Source: Streptomyces sp. NBC_00306 (GTDB lineage: Bacteria > Actinomycetota > Actinomycetes > Streptomycetales > Streptomycetaceae). Taken from it: a stretch of DNA of 64,000 nt. Positions 41,890-51,377 of the stretch are shown one piece after another; position 1 is the first letter of the stretch, and the number at the start of each line of letters is the position of its first letter. The stretch spans positions 6,200,001 to 6,264,000 of the forward strand of contig NZ_CP108032.1 of NCBI RefSeq assembly GCF_036169555.1. Direction: 5' to 3'. Position numbers and translations under genes: made by a program. The notes under the pieces were generated by a model. The model was not told the DNA's origin, searched no databases, and saw only the letters and a program-made list of their open reading frames with translations.

Positions 41890-43545
41890 ATGACGGACAA
41901 CGCCGCTCCATCGGTCGGCCCACTGGTCACCGGCGCCGAGATCGCCCGGCTGGCCGGAGTCACCCGGGCTGCTGTCTCCAACTGGCGTCGGCGGTACGAC
42001 GACTTCCCCGCGCCGGCCGGAGGTGCCGCGAACAGTCCGCTCTACGCGCTCACCGAGGTCCAGGAATGGCTGGACCGGCAGCGCAAGGGCCAGGAGGTGT
42101 CACCCGAGGTCGAGTTGTGGCAGGCCATGAGGGCTGCATACGGGGACCAGATGGTCTCCGGCCTGGCGCAGGTCGCCGCGGCCCTGACCGGGCAGACCGG
42201 ACCGGGGCTGCCGGACGACGTCGCCATCCGCGTACAGGCGTTCGCCCGAACCGGATCGTCCGTCGACCTTGTGAACGGACTTACCGAACGGTTCATGGAC
42301 TCCGCTCGGCGGGCCGGATCCGACCAGGTGACCCCTGAGCGCGTGGTGCGTGCGGTCCGCCACTTCGTCCCCGAACTGCCGGCCGGCGCCACGGTCTTCG
42401 ACCCCGCCTGCGGAATTGGGGTGCTCCTCCTGTCTGTAGCCTCCGACGCCGGGAGGAGTTGCTACGGCCAGGAGGTGGATGGCGACAGCGCTCGCTTTGC
42501 CCAGCTCCGCGCCGACCTCCTGCGCCGCTCCGGTGTACGCATCGTGGCAGGCGATTCACTGCGTGCCGACCAATGGCCGGACCTCAACGCGGATCTGGTC
42601 GTCTGTGACCCTCCTGCCGGTGTGACCGAGTGGGGGCGGGAAGAGTTGCTGCTCGACTCCCGCTGGGACCTCGGTACCCCGTCCAAGGCCGAGGGGGAGC
42701 TCGCCTGGCTCCAGCACGCCTACGCCCACACCGCGCCCGGCGGCCACGTCCTCATGGTCATGCCGGCCTCGGTCGCCTACCGCAAGGCCGGCCGCCGCAT
42801 CCGGTCGGAACTCGTCCGCCGGGGCATCGTGCGCCAAGTGGTCGCCCTGCCGCCGGGGACGGCGACCTCGCACGCCCTGCCTGTGCACCTGTGGTGTCTC
42901 AAGCGTCCCGAGAGCACGGAAGGGGTGGACACGCACCACACCGTGAGCATGGTCGACCTGACGGAGAACCCGCCCGACGGGGATCTGGAACCACGCCCCG
43001 ACCAGGTTGCCGACGTGCCGCTGATCGAACTCCTCGACGACACGGTCGACCTGACACCTGGGAGTCATCTCCGTTCCCGGCACCGCGACTATCCCGCTGA
43101 ATACGTCTCCCTGCGCAAGGAGTTGGAGGAGCAGATCCGTCGACTCGCCGCCCTTCTGCCCGAACTCGCGACGGGCGGCGGGCCGGGCTCGCTGGACGGC
43201 GCCACCACCAGCGTCGCGGATCTGGCCCGCGCCGGGCTCGTGGCGTACGAGGGGCCGGAGCCCGTCTCGGCCAGCGAGCAGCTCGACACGGACTATCTGC
43301 AAGGGTTCCTGCGCAGCTCGGCCAACGCCCGCAGGTCCACGAGCGCGAGCGGGACCTACCGCTTCGACGGCAGGGGCTCACGTATCCCCCGTATGGGCAT
43401 CGGCGAGCAGCGTCGATACGGCTCCGCCTTCCGCGCCCTGTCCGCGTTCGAGGAAGGCATGCGCAAGGTCGACGAACTGAGCCGACAGCTCGCCGAGGTC
43501 GCCCGTGACGGCCTGGCCACGGGCGCCCTGGCACCGGAGGAATGA
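41890..43545 (+). CDS. HTH-fused N6-adenine DNA methylase (HsdM-like)
   Basis: A 551-residue protein. Residues 12-40 are a helix-turn-helix (GAEIARLAGVTRAAVSNWRRRY). The methylase domain follows, with motif I FDPACGIGVLL (about residue 171), the target region, and motif IV CDPPAGVTEWG (about 239). The aromatic residue expected after DPP is Ala here, so catalysis may be reduced or lost. No HsdS or HsdR is adjacent. The -10-like TACGCT lies six bases before the ATG, suggesting a leaderless mRNA. It is convergent with the RelE-UvrD gene, with a 13-bp gap. Confidence 0.82.
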   Translation: MTDNAAPSVGPLVTGAEIARLAGVTRAAVSNWRRRYDDFPAPAGGAANSPLYALTEVQEWLDRQRKGQEVSPEVELWQAMRAAYGDQMVSGLAQVAAALTGQTGPGLPDDVAIRVQAFARTGSSVDLVNGLTERFMDSARRAGSDQVTPERVVRAVRHFVPELPAGATVFDPACGIGVLLLSVASDAGRSCYGQEVDGDSARFAQLRADLLRRSGVRIVAGDSLRADQWPDLNADLVVCDPPAGVTEWGREELLLDSRWDLGTPSKAEGELAWLQHAYAHTAPGGHVLMVMPASVAYRKAGRRIRSELVRRGIVRQVVALPPGTATSHALPVHLWCLKRPESTEGVDTHHTVSMVDLTENPPDGDLEPRPDQVADVPLIELLDDTVDLTPGSHLRSRHRDYPAEYVSLRKELEEQIRRLAALLPELATGGGPGSLDGATTSVADLARAGLVAYEGPEPVSASEQLDTDYLQGFLRSSANARRSTSASGTYRFDGRGSRIPRMGIGEQRRYGSAFRALSAFEEGMRKVDELSRQLAEVARDGLATGALAPEE

Positions 43546-43558
43546 GCCGGTTCGCTGG

Positions 43559-45694
43559 TCAGTCGACGGGTGGGAGAAAGGGGCTCGCGGTCCCGCTCCA
43601 CGTCACCTTCAGGGTCTCGCGAGCGCGTGTGCAGGCGACGAAGAGCAGACAGCGCTCACGGAGCAGATCGGCGTCATGTTGGAGCGGGTCCGCCTCACGC
43701 GGGGTGATCTCACGGGCGAACGGGACGGTGCCCTCGGCTACACCGAGCACCGACACGGCCCGGAACTCCAGCCCCTTCATCGCGTGCATCGTCGCCAACC
43801 GCACGCCGTCGGATCCCTGCGTGACCTGCCCTTTGACCCGTAGCACCGGAATCCCCGCGGCCTGCAGCTTTTCCTCGGCCGCGTCCAGGGCGAGGTTGAA
43901 GCGCGCGCACACACCGATCTCGTGCGGCGCGAAACCCTCGGCGACCAGGGCACGCACCCGCTCCACCAGCGCTTCCGTCTCCTCCTGCCGGGTGGCGTAC
44001 CCCCGCACCCGAGGGCGGCCGCCGTGGAGCAGCGAGTGGTACCCGGCCAGCGAGTCCGTCCCCTCACCCTCGAGCGCGTCGACGGTGACGGGCGCGAGGA
44101 GGCGGGCCGACCAGGCCAGGATCTCCTCCGTGGAGCGGTAGTTGACGCGCAACCGGAAGCTGCGGCCGACTGAGGCGATGCCCAACGAGCCCAGCGAAAC
44201 CCGGGAGTCGTAGATCCGCTGATGCGGGTCACCGGTGATGAACAGGTCGTCGGCGCGGGGGGAGACGGCGGCACGCAGCACCCGCCACTGCGCGGGGTGC
44301 AGGTCCTGTGCCTCGTCCACGACGACATGGGCGTAAGGAGCCGGCCCGTCGGCGAGGAGTTCCGCCGCACGGGCGCAGATGCCCAGGTGCGTTGTCTCGC
44401 CGCGGTCGCGCAGGAACTGCTCGAACCCCTCCACGCCCCTCCACACCTCCCGGCGGCGCCCGGCCCCGAGACCGGTGCCGCGGCCACGCCGGCTCGCGCC
44501 GAGGTAGGCGTCGACGTCGCGGAGGTTCTGGCCGAGTACGACGTGCCGGTACTCCTGGGCCAGAAACCGGGCGGTGAACGGCAGATCCAGTTGTTTGACC
44601 ACCTTCTCCCACAACTGCCGCTGCTCCCGGTCCCCGATCGGCTTGGGCGCGGTCGCCGAGTGGGTGCGCACGACGCCGTTGGCACAGGCGTCGACCGTCG
44701 TCACGTCAACCCGTGCCAGCAGCTTCTCGTCCTCGTCGAGGAGTAGACCGAGCATCTCGCGCAGTCCGGCGGCGAGCGCGTTCGTGTACGTGGTGAGCAG
44801 GATGCGGCCGTCCTCGGAGCGGCCGAGCAGATGCTTGACACGGTGCAGCGCGGCCACCGTCTTGCCCGTGCCGGGGCCCCCGGTGACCTGGACGGGGCCG
44901 CCGTACGACGTGCGGTAGGCGACGCGCCGTTGGGAGGGATGCAGGAAGACGCGCCAGGCCGCGAACGGCTTCGCCAGCATCTCCTCCAACTCCCTTGGCC
45001 CAGTGACCAGTCGGATGCGGGCGGAGGTGTTGGTGATCACCGTGGCAAGGTCCTCGACCGGTTCGGCGGGCGCGTCGGCGGGGCGACGCACGGCCACGAC
45101 GTCCCGGTAGACCTCTTCCGGGCTGAAGCCCTCGGCGAGGTACTGGAGCACCTCCAGCTGATCCTCCGGCAACAGCGTGGCGAAAGCCTCCAGTTGGGCC
45201 TTGTCCACCAACGATCGTGCGGCGCGTAGGACTTGGTCGTCGACGCCGAGCTTGCGCAGTGTGCCGTCGGAGACGTCCGCGAACAGCAGCCGGGGAGCCG
45301 TGCGCGCGGCCGTCTCGTACAGCGGTGTCAGCTCGTCCAGGGCGACGGCGTTGCGGACCTCCAGGGCGCGCGTCGCAGAGTTCGCGCTGTACAGGCGCTT
45401 CGCCGCCCATGCGTAGGCGTCGTCGTGAGGCAGCACATTGACCAGGAGGAACATGTCGCTGCCGTCGTCGGGGGCGAGGACGACACCGCGCCAGAAGTCG
45501 GTGATGCGGATCGTCCGCATCCGCGGGTCACGGGCGTTCTGGACGGACTCCAGGTGCAGCCCCTTGTCCGCGTTGAGTTCGGCCGCGCTCATGGCCTGGA
45601 ACTTCGCCATGGCCTTGCGTACTCCGGCCCGGACCGGCTTCTCCAAGGCGTCGTAGCCGTCCCAGAAACTCTGGGCGAAGGCGAGCCGAGGCAT
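43559..45694 (-). CDS. RelE-like toxin domain fused to UvrD-type helicase
   Basis: A 711-residue protein. Residues 1-95 resemble a RelE/ParE-fold ribonuclease: FWDGYDALEKPVRAGVRKAM, LHLESVQNARDPRMRTIRIT, FWRGVVLAP and VLPHDDAYAWA. After a linker, a superfamily 1A helicase follows: Walker A GGPGTGKTVAALH (about 271), VVVDEAQD (about 458), VNYRSTEEI, and VRLATMHAMKGLEF near the end. It starts in the mcrC stop (ATGA), so it is the third gene of an mcrB-mcrC operon. It may process DNA or couple DNA damage to translation arrest; the role is an inference. Confidence 0.83.
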   Translation of the reverse strand: MPRLAFAQSFWDGYDALEKPVRAGVRKAMAKFQAMSAAELNADKGLHLESVQNARDPRMRTIRITDFWRGVVLAPDDGSDMFLLVNVLPHDDAYAWAAKRLYSANSATRALEVRNAVALDELTPLYETAARTAPRLLFADVSDGTLRKLGVDDQVLRAARSLVDKAQLEAFATLLPEDQLEVLQYLAEGFSPEEVYRDVVAVRRPADAPAEPVEDLATVITNTSARIRLVTGPRELEEMLAKPFAAWRVFLHPSQRRVAYRTSYGGPVQVTGGPGTGKTVAALHRVKHLLGRSEDGRILLTTYTNALAAGLREMLGLLLDEDEKLLARVDVTTVDACANGVVRTHSATAPKPIGDREQRQLWEKVVKQLDLPFTARFLAQEYRHVVLGQNLRDVDAYLGASRRGRGTGLGAGRRREVWRGVEGFEQFLRDRGETTHLGICARAAELLADGPAPYAHVVVDEAQDLHPAQWRVLRAAVSPRADDLFITGDPHQRIYDSRVSLGSLGIASVGRSFRLRVNYRSTEEILAWSARLLAPVTVDALEGEGTDSLAGYHSLLHGGRPRVRGYATRQEETEALVERVRALVAEGFAPHEIGVCARFNLALDAAEEKLQAAGIPVLRVKGQVTQGSDGVRLATMHAMKGLEFRAVSVLGVAEGTVPFAREITPREADPLQHDADLLRERCLLFVACTRARETLKVTWSGTASPFLPPVD

Positions 45695-46932
45695 CAGGTC
45701 ACTTCCCTTCTTCCGGACGCCAGGTGTGCGGCGATCTCCCGGAAAACGGTGAGGAGTTGTTCTGGCTCGCGGGAGAGATCGAGGCTGTGCTGATAGAGCC
45801 GCACGGCCGTTCCGCGCACCTCGTGGTAGCGCAAGGGTTGCCGCCCGGCCGCGTACACCAGGTGCGCCTCGCGCAGACCGAGCACCGTGGCGTACGCGAG
45901 GGCCTGGTACAGGTCGGCGTTGAGGAGCCCGTCGGCCTTCTCGACCTTGTACTTGGCGTCGGCGACGGCGAGCGGGGTTCGGCCGTCACCGGTGCAAACG
46001 ACAAGGTCGGGGCGCATGCCCACCCGGCCCGCGACGTCGAGGTGATGGGGGTCCTGGAGGCGCGCGGTCAGACCGTGCTCCCTGAGCGCCTCGCGCAGGC
46101 CGACGGTCACGAAGTCCTCGAACAGCTTGTTCATGTCGAGCAGGAAGCCGTCCACGGTGAGCGGGTCGGCCCCGGCCGGCCGGTGCTCCGGCGAGGTACC
46201 GCGCAGGACGGCTTCCGCCAGCCGAAGCGCGGGCTGGTAGCGGGAGTTGAGGCGCGACGGCGGCTGCCACCGCGGTAGCGCCTGCCCCCGTATCAACGGC
46301 AGCGCGTCAGCCAGTCGTACCCGCTGATGAGCCAGGCGCCGCCGGACAGGACCGGGAACGTCCGGCAGCCGCAGCAAGCGCTCGGTGGCGGCGCGCAGGA
46401 TGCGGTTCTCGGCGGTGTCGGCGGTGTACGCGTCGTAGGCGATCTCCACGGGCGGCGTACGGCCGAAGTGCCGCCGGATCTGCTCGGCCTCACGCAGCCT
46501 TCCGCGCACGACCAGCGCGGTCTCCTCGACCTCCCGGTAGCCCTGGAGGACACCCTGCCGCAGCGCTCCGTCGATCTGCCGCTCCACGGCATGGGCGAGG
46601 GCGGGCACGACATCGTCGTAGGCACCGGTGTCGACGGTGCCCTCGCCGCTGTCGCGCCAGGCGCGGGCCGGGTCGAGGCTGAATCCGAGGAGGAAGAACA
46701 ACCGGCTCACCGGGGTCTTGGGCATGATCCGTACGACCTGACCGCCGACCGTGCGCACGGCGCCGACGCGGCTGCCCGCCCGCAGCAGCCAGTGTCCGCC
46801 ACGGCCGGGATCGGGGGTCGCGCTCTGCAGGATCCCGGAGGCGGCCAGAGCCCGTCCGGCCTCGGTGTCCAGCGCGACGGAGACGGCGGGCCCGTACTCG
46901 CGCAGCGATACCTCAGGCATGGGCAGTGTCAC
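45694..46932 (-). CDS. mcrC: McrC-like nuclease subunit
   Basis: A 412-residue McrBC 5-methylcytosine restriction component. N-terminal part: VSLREYGPAVSVAL and VGAVRTVGGQVVRIMPKTP. The C-terminal PD-(D/E)XK nuclease has RPDLVVCTGDG with the downstream VADAKYK (about residues 310-330). GTG 46932 overlaps the mcrB stop (GTGA) and its own stop overlaps the next start (ATGA). It supplies DNA cleavage to the McrB motor. Confidence 0.88.
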   Translation of the reverse strand: MTLPMPEVSLREYGPAVSVALDTEAGRALAASGILQSATPDPGRGGHWLLRAGSRVGAVRTVGGQVVRIMPKTPVSRLFFLLGFSLDPARAWRDSGEGTVDTGAYDDVVPALAHAVERQIDGALRQGVLQGYREVEETALVVRGRLREAEQIRRHFGRTPPVEIAYDAYTADTAENRILRAATERLLRLPDVPGPVRRRLAHQRVRLADALPLIRGQALPRWQPPSRLNSRYQPALRLAEAVLRGTSPEHRPAGADPLTVDGFLLDMNKLFEDFVTVGLREALREHGLTARLQDPHHLDVAGRVGMRPDLVVCTGDGRTPLAVADAKYKVEKADGLLNADLYQALAYATVLGLREAHLVYAAGRQPLRYHEVRGTAVRLYQHSLDLSREPEQLLTVFREIAAHLASGRREVT

Positions 46933-48737
46933 GGGTGCTGCTCGCGCAGGGCGTCGAGGCCGTAGCGGGCGGCGACGTCGAGGCCCTCGCCGTAGTGGTG
47001 CTCCTCCAGCAGCGGCAGGATCTTTGTGCGCCACGTCCGTTCGAGGCCGCCGTCGCGGTACACGCCCGGCTTCATCAGGTACGACGGTCCGATGGCGAAG
47101 TCGGCGTCGTCAACACGGGCGTTGAGGGCGTCGAGCAGGCGGGCGGGCTCCAGGTCCTTGCCCTCGCGCTTCAGCCAGCGGGCGAGCAGCCCGGCGGTTG
47201 GTTCGGTGCGCGGGGACAGCTCCACGAACGCGAAGCGGCGCCGCATCGCCGCGTCCACGAGGGCGATCGACCGGTCGGCGGTGTTCATCGTGCCGATCAC
47301 GAAGAGGTTGGACGGCAGCGCGAAGTCGTCCCCGGAGTAGGTGAGTCGGACCGACTTTGTACGGTACTCCAGGAGGAAGTACAGCTCGCCGAAGACCTTC
47401 GCCAGATTGGCGCGGTTGATTTCGTCGATGATCAGGAAGTGCGGGATGTGCCGGTTGCCGTCGCGGGAGGCGAGATCGGCGAGCTCCCTGAGCGGGCCGG
47501 CCGTCAGCCGGAAGGCCACCTCCCGTGTCTCGGGATCCTCCACGGGCCGGAACCCCTCGAAGAAGTCCTCATAGGCGTACGAGGGATGGAACTGCACGAT
47601 CTTGACCTGCTCCGGACCACCGCCGAGGTACTCCGCCAGCTTCATCGCCAGGTACGTCTTGCCGGTGCCCGGGGGGCCGTAGAGCACCAACTGCCGTTCG
47701 TCGATGAGTAGTTCCCGCATCTCGTCCAGCCAGTCGCGGCGGTGGACGAGGAGTTCGGCGGCGAGTTCCTCGGTGATGTCCGGCAGGCTCAGCTCCCGGG
47801 GCGCCGGCCGTTCCCCGGTGATGTCGGCCGCCTCCGGGGGCACGAGATTCCCCAGTCCGGTGAGCACGTCCAGGGCATCGAGGACGCCGGTCAGGTCGAC
47901 GACGTCATGCTGAACGGACAACTTCTGCTGCAGTTCCTCCGGCAGTTCCTCGTACGCGTGGCTCTGTGTGAACCAGGCGACGGTCCTGCGCAGATTGGAC
48001 AGGCCGCCCGGCGACGAGGCCTGCACGGAGTCGCCGGTGAGCTGCCCGATGTGAAGTCGACCGTCGCTGATGGTGGCCACGGTGTCGCCGATCCGCATCT
48101 GGGTCAGGAAGGCGTGCAGCTCGTCGACGAGGCCCCGCTTCTGGTTGTACGAGGCCGCTCCCTCGTATCCGTCCTCCACGAAGCGGCGCAGTGCGCTCTT
48201 GGTCGGGTCGGTCTCCTCAAGTGGCGGCAGATGCGTGGCCGGTAGCGAGACGAGCCCTTCCGTGAGCCACAACTGCCGTACCAGGTTGTGCCCGGAGGCA
48301 TTGGAGCCGCGCACCAGCCATGCCTTGCGCGGGGCACGCCAGCCGGTGGAGAGATAGTCGGCGAGCGGATGGTCCTCCGCGGTGCGCCAGGACTCCGGGC
48401 CGGAGGCGTCGTAGCCGTACACGAGTGCCGCGGCGGCCGAGGAGGAGTTGCACTCGATGTCCCGGGCCGCCCTGAACCGTCGTTGGTCCGGTGGCAGGTT
48501 GGGGTCGGCCGTCACGTCGACGAGGCCGCCGCTCGCCCGCAGATCCGCGCGGTTGCGGCGGGCGTGATCGCCGAGCCCCGGCCAGGCCTCGGCGGCCACC
48601 AGGGAACCCTCCCGCAGCAGGAACTTGTGCGTGCCGTTGCCGCCGAACTCGGCCAGCAGATGCCCGCGCGCCTCACCGCCCTTGGGGAGCTTGATGCGGA
48701 ACTCGGGAGTGCCGGAAAGGAGCTCGGGCTGCGACAT
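46929..48737 (-). CDS. mcrB: McrB-like GTPase with N-terminal DUF4357
   Basis: A 602-residue AAA+ motor. Residues 10-110 look like DUF4357: FRIKLPKGGEARGHLLAEFGG, GGLVD and the NSSSAAAALVYGYDASG stretch. After a middle region comes the AAA+ module: Walker A LYGPPGTGKTYLAMKL (about residue 355), Walker B LIIDEINRAN, the McrB signature IGTMNTADRS, and the DAAMRRRFAF segment. The N-terminal domain replaces the classical modified-base reader of E. coli McrB and may set the target. A palindrome TTGACACTGTCAA lies 17 bp upstream of its ATG. Confidence 0.88.
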   Translation of the reverse strand: MSQPELLSGTPEFRIKLPKGGEARGHLLAEFGGNGTHKFLLREGSLVAAEAWPGLGDHARRNRADLRASGGLVDVTADPNLPPDQRRFRAARDIECNSSSAAAALVYGYDASGPESWRTAEDHPLADYLSTGWRAPRKAWLVRGSNASGHNLVRQLWLTEGLVSLPATHLPPLEETDPTKSALRRFVEDGYEGAASYNQKRGLVDELHAFLTQMRIGDTVATISDGRLHIGQLTGDSVQASSPGGLSNLRRTVAWFTQSHAYEELPEELQQKLSVQHDVVDLTGVLDALDVLTGLGNLVPPEAADITGERPAPRELSLPDITEELAAELLVHRRDWLDEMRELLIDERQLVLYGPPGTGKTYLAMKLAEYLGGGPEQVKIVQFHPSYAYEDFFEGFRPVEDPETREVAFRLTAGPLRELADLASRDGNRHIPHFLIIDEINRANLAKVFGELYFLLEYRTKSVRLTYSGDDFALPSNLFVIGTMNTADRSIALVDAAMRRRFAFVELSPRTEPTAGLLARWLKREGKDLEPARLLDALNARVDDADFAIGPSYLMKPGVYRDGGLERTWRTKILPLLEEHHYGEGLDVAARYGLDALREQHP

Positions 48738-48753
48738 GACTCCACTCTACCTG

Positions 48754-48766
48754 TTGACACTGTCAA
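48754..48766. promoter_or_regulatory. Perfect 13-bp palindrome upstream of mcrB
   Basis: TTGACA-C-TGTCAA lies in the 66-bp gap between hsp70 and mcrB. On the minus strand it contains a -35-like TTGACA and is followed by TAGAGT six bases before the mcrB ATG. The two elements are too close together for a normal promoter, so the palindrome is more likely an operator over a start-proximal promoter. Confidence 0.5.
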
Positions 48767-48803
48767 TGGACTCTGGGTTGGTGAACAACGATTCCGGAGA
48801 ACG

Positions 48804-51308
48804 TCACCGCTCCGTCGGCAGCACGCTTCCCACGGACTGCGGGCTGCTCCCGTCCGCAAACCGGCCGCGGCCTGCCTTGGCGAGGCCCACGAGGCGTACG
48901 AGTTGGGCGTCCTGAGCCGCCTGATCGCCGCGTTCCACCGCGCTGCGCAGCTCGTCGCGGGCGGCCACGATCTCCTTCCGCAGGGTCGCCGGATAGGCGT
49001 CCTGTTCGGCCAGTTGGATGGTCATGAGGGAGGTCCGGACCGCCGGATCGATTCCGGTCCAGAGATCCTCGACACGTTCGGTGTTCACCCGCATGGCGTC
49101 GGGGTCCATGGTCTTACGTGCGTCCATGACTGCCTGGGCGGCTTCCCCCAGTTCTTCCAGGAGCGGCGGCGGCAGCAGCCCGCGCCCGCTCCGGGAGGCG
49201 ATGCTCGCCTGCGCGTAGGCACTTCGGGCCCGCGTGCACAGGTCCAGGGTGGTGCGGGCGGATTCCAGGAGCCCGTCCAGGGAACGGCCGACGGTCTCCC
49301 CCCTGGCGAGCGCCGCCAAGTCGGCCTGGGCCTCGGCGAGGGCGTCGAGTTCGGCGGCGGTCAGGCCGTGCTTGAAGTCGGCCAGGAAGCGGGCGTAGCG
49401 GTCGTGGAGTTCGGCTGCCTTCCTGCCCGTACCTGTGGAGACCAAGCTGCGGCGGAGCTCCGCGCCTCGCCAGTCGCCGGAGCCGAGGCGGTACTGCAAG
49501 GCGATGGTCCGGTCGGCATCGAGCTTCGCCTGAACGGTGAGCGGCACCTCTCCGCGGAGTCCCTCGGTGCGTGCGTCGACGAAGCTCCCGCAGAACTCGT
49601 TGCGCTGCGCCGAGCGCAGGTGCGGTCCTTCCCAGAGCTGGAAGCGCACCGATGCGCCGTTGTCGCTGCGTACCGCGAGGTCGTCGACCCGGTGCCATTC
49701 GGTCGGGTAGTGGGTGCCGCCGGGGAAGAGGACCTTGAGGGAGCCGTCGTCCAGCTCAAGGCCGATGTGCTGGGCCGTGACCTGCTGGGGAAGCGCGGTG
49801 CCGAAGTCGCCGCCGCAGAACGAGCAGGTGCTGAGACCGGGGGCGTTGACCATTCCGCAGCCGGGGCACTTCAGCCCGCCCAGGTCCAGCGTCGCGTCGC
49901 AGTCCAGGCACGCGGTCGCGGAGGCGGGGTTGTCGTCGCGGCCGCACTCCGGGCACTCCGTGCGGAGCGTCGCCGGGGCGGCAGCCCGCAGTCCGGACAG
50001 ATCCGTGGTGCACACGGGGCAGACGGCGGTGAGTTCGGAGGCAGGGACGTGGCAGCCCGGGCAGTCCACGGTGGCGGCACCGAGGAGCGGGGTGTCACAG
50101 GACGGGCAGGCGTCCTCGGTGACAGGGATGCCCTCGATGGTGCAGCTCTCGGCAGGGCAGTCGAGGGTGTCGAGGAGACCGGCCTCCACGGCGGCACCGT
50201 GGGCGACGGCCATCATGGGGTCCACAGCGTCCGACACCGTGTCCTCGCCGAAGAGTCCCTGAAGATCACGCCGGACGGCGGGGATGCGAGTGGAGCCGCC
50301 GACCAAGAGAACCCGCTGGATGTCCTCAGGCAGCGAGCCGCTCTCCGTCAGCACCGACGAGACCGTGTCCCGCATCCGGCCGAGGTGCTCGGTGAGGAGC
50401 TTCTCGAAGTCGGTACGCCGTACCGTCCCCGACCAGGATCCGCCCTGGAGACCGAGCGGTGCGAGCGTCACGTCGAAGACGTCCCGCGCGGACAGTTCGA
50501 CCTTCGCGCGCTCGGCGGCGGCCCGGATGCGGGAGGCGTCCCCTTCGCCGCTGTGGTCACGTCCGTCGAGCCGCTCGCGCAAGTGGCGGTCCAGCAGCGC
50601 GTCGAAGTCCGCACCGCCGAGGAGGTTGTCCCCGCCCAGCTGGTCCACCGAGAAGTAGCCGGGGCCGATCGTCAGCAGGGACACGTCGAAGGTGCCACCG
50701 CCCAGGTCGAAGACGAGCAGGGTGGCGTAATCCGGGGTCCCGTTCTCTCCCGACCTGATACCGAAGGCGTGCGCGGCGGCGGTCGGTTCCTTCACGATCC
50801 GTGCCACATGGAACCCGGCCAGCCGTCCGGCTTCGCGCACCGCATGGGTCTGCGGCTCGGCGAAGTACGCCGGCACCGTGATCACCGCACGCCGGAACGG
50901 CACTCCCGCCGTGTCCTCTGCATCCTTCTTGAGCCGTCGCAGCAGGACGGCGGAGACCTGCACGGGGGAGAGGTAGTGCTCGCCGAGCCGGATCTCCACC
51001 GAGCCGTCGACTCCGGCCCGCACTGGCGGCGCGTCGTCCGGACGCGTGGCGAGCGCCTGCTGTACGAGGTCGTCGTCCCAGCGTCGCCCGATCAGCCGCT
51101 TGACCTCGGTGATGACGGAACTCGGGCCCCCCGCACGCCAGTTGAGGGCCTCCTGCCCCACCAGCAAGGCGCCGCGCGAGTCGATGCCGAGGGCGGACGG
51201 GGTGGCCGGATCGCCGTGCCGGTTGGGCAGGACGGTGGGGACGCCGTCGTGCAGCCAGGCCGTGACGGAGTTGGTGGTGCCGAGGTCGATACCGAGAGTC
51301 CGGTGCAT
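48804..51308 (-). CDS. Hsp70-like chaperone with zinc-ribbon array
   Basis: An 834-residue protein. Residues 1-375 are an Hsp70 ATPase: TLGIDLGTTNS, VTVPAYFAEPQTHAVREAG, VFDLGGGTFDVSLL and LLVGGSTRIPAV. Where a substrate-binding domain is usual, residues 385-500 hold seven CXXC pairs plus a CXXXXC, enough for four zinc ribbons. A beta-rich stretch and a long helical C-terminal part follow. ATG 51308 has GGAAG nine bases upstream; an earlier ATG lacks one. A canonical DnaK keeps no zinc ribbons, so this is a specialised Hsp70. Its GrpE-like partner is 69 bp upstream. Confidence 0.83.
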   Translation of the reverse strand: MHRTLGIDLGTTNSVTAWLHDGVPTVLPNRHGDPATPSALGIDSRGALLVGQEALNWRAGGPSSVITEVKRLIGRRWDDDLVQQALATRPDDAPPVRAGVDGSVEIRLGEHYLSPVQVSAVLLRRLKKDAEDTAGVPFRRAVITVPAYFAEPQTHAVREAGRLAGFHVARIVKEPTAAAHAFGIRSGENGTPDYATLLVFDLGGGTFDVSLLTIGPGYFSVDQLGGDNLLGGADFDALLDRHLRERLDGRDHSGEGDASRIRAAAERAKVELSARDVFDVTLAPLGLQGGSWSGTVRRTDFEKLLTEHLGRMRDTVSSVLTESGSLPEDIQRVLLVGGSTRIPAVRRDLQGLFGEDTVSDAVDPMMAVAHGAAVEAGLLDTLDCPAESCTIEGIPVTEDACPSCDTPLLGAATVDCPGCHVPASELTAVCPVCTTDLSGLRAAAPATLRTECPECGRDDNPASATACLDCDATLDLGGLKCPGCGMVNAPGLSTCSFCGGDFGTALPQQVTAQHIGLELDDGSLKVLFPGGTHYPTEWHRVDDLAVRSDNGASVRFQLWEGPHLRSAQRNEFCGSFVDARTEGLRGEVPLTVQAKLDADRTIALQYRLGSGDWRGAELRRSLVSTGTGRKAAELHDRYARFLADFKHGLTAAELDALAEAQADLAALARGETVGRSLDGLLESARTTLDLCTRARSAYAQASIASRSGRGLLPPPLLEELGEAAQAVMDARKTMDPDAMRVNTERVEDLWTGIDPAVRTSLMTIQLAEQDAYPATLRKEIVAARDELRSAVERGDQAAQDAQLVRLVGLAKAGRGRFADGSSPQSVGSVLPTER

Positions 51309-51377
51309 GGCAGGGGGCTTCCTGATCGTCATGGAGCGTCGGAGGCGAACGGGGCGATGCGGTACTGGTGGGTCGGG

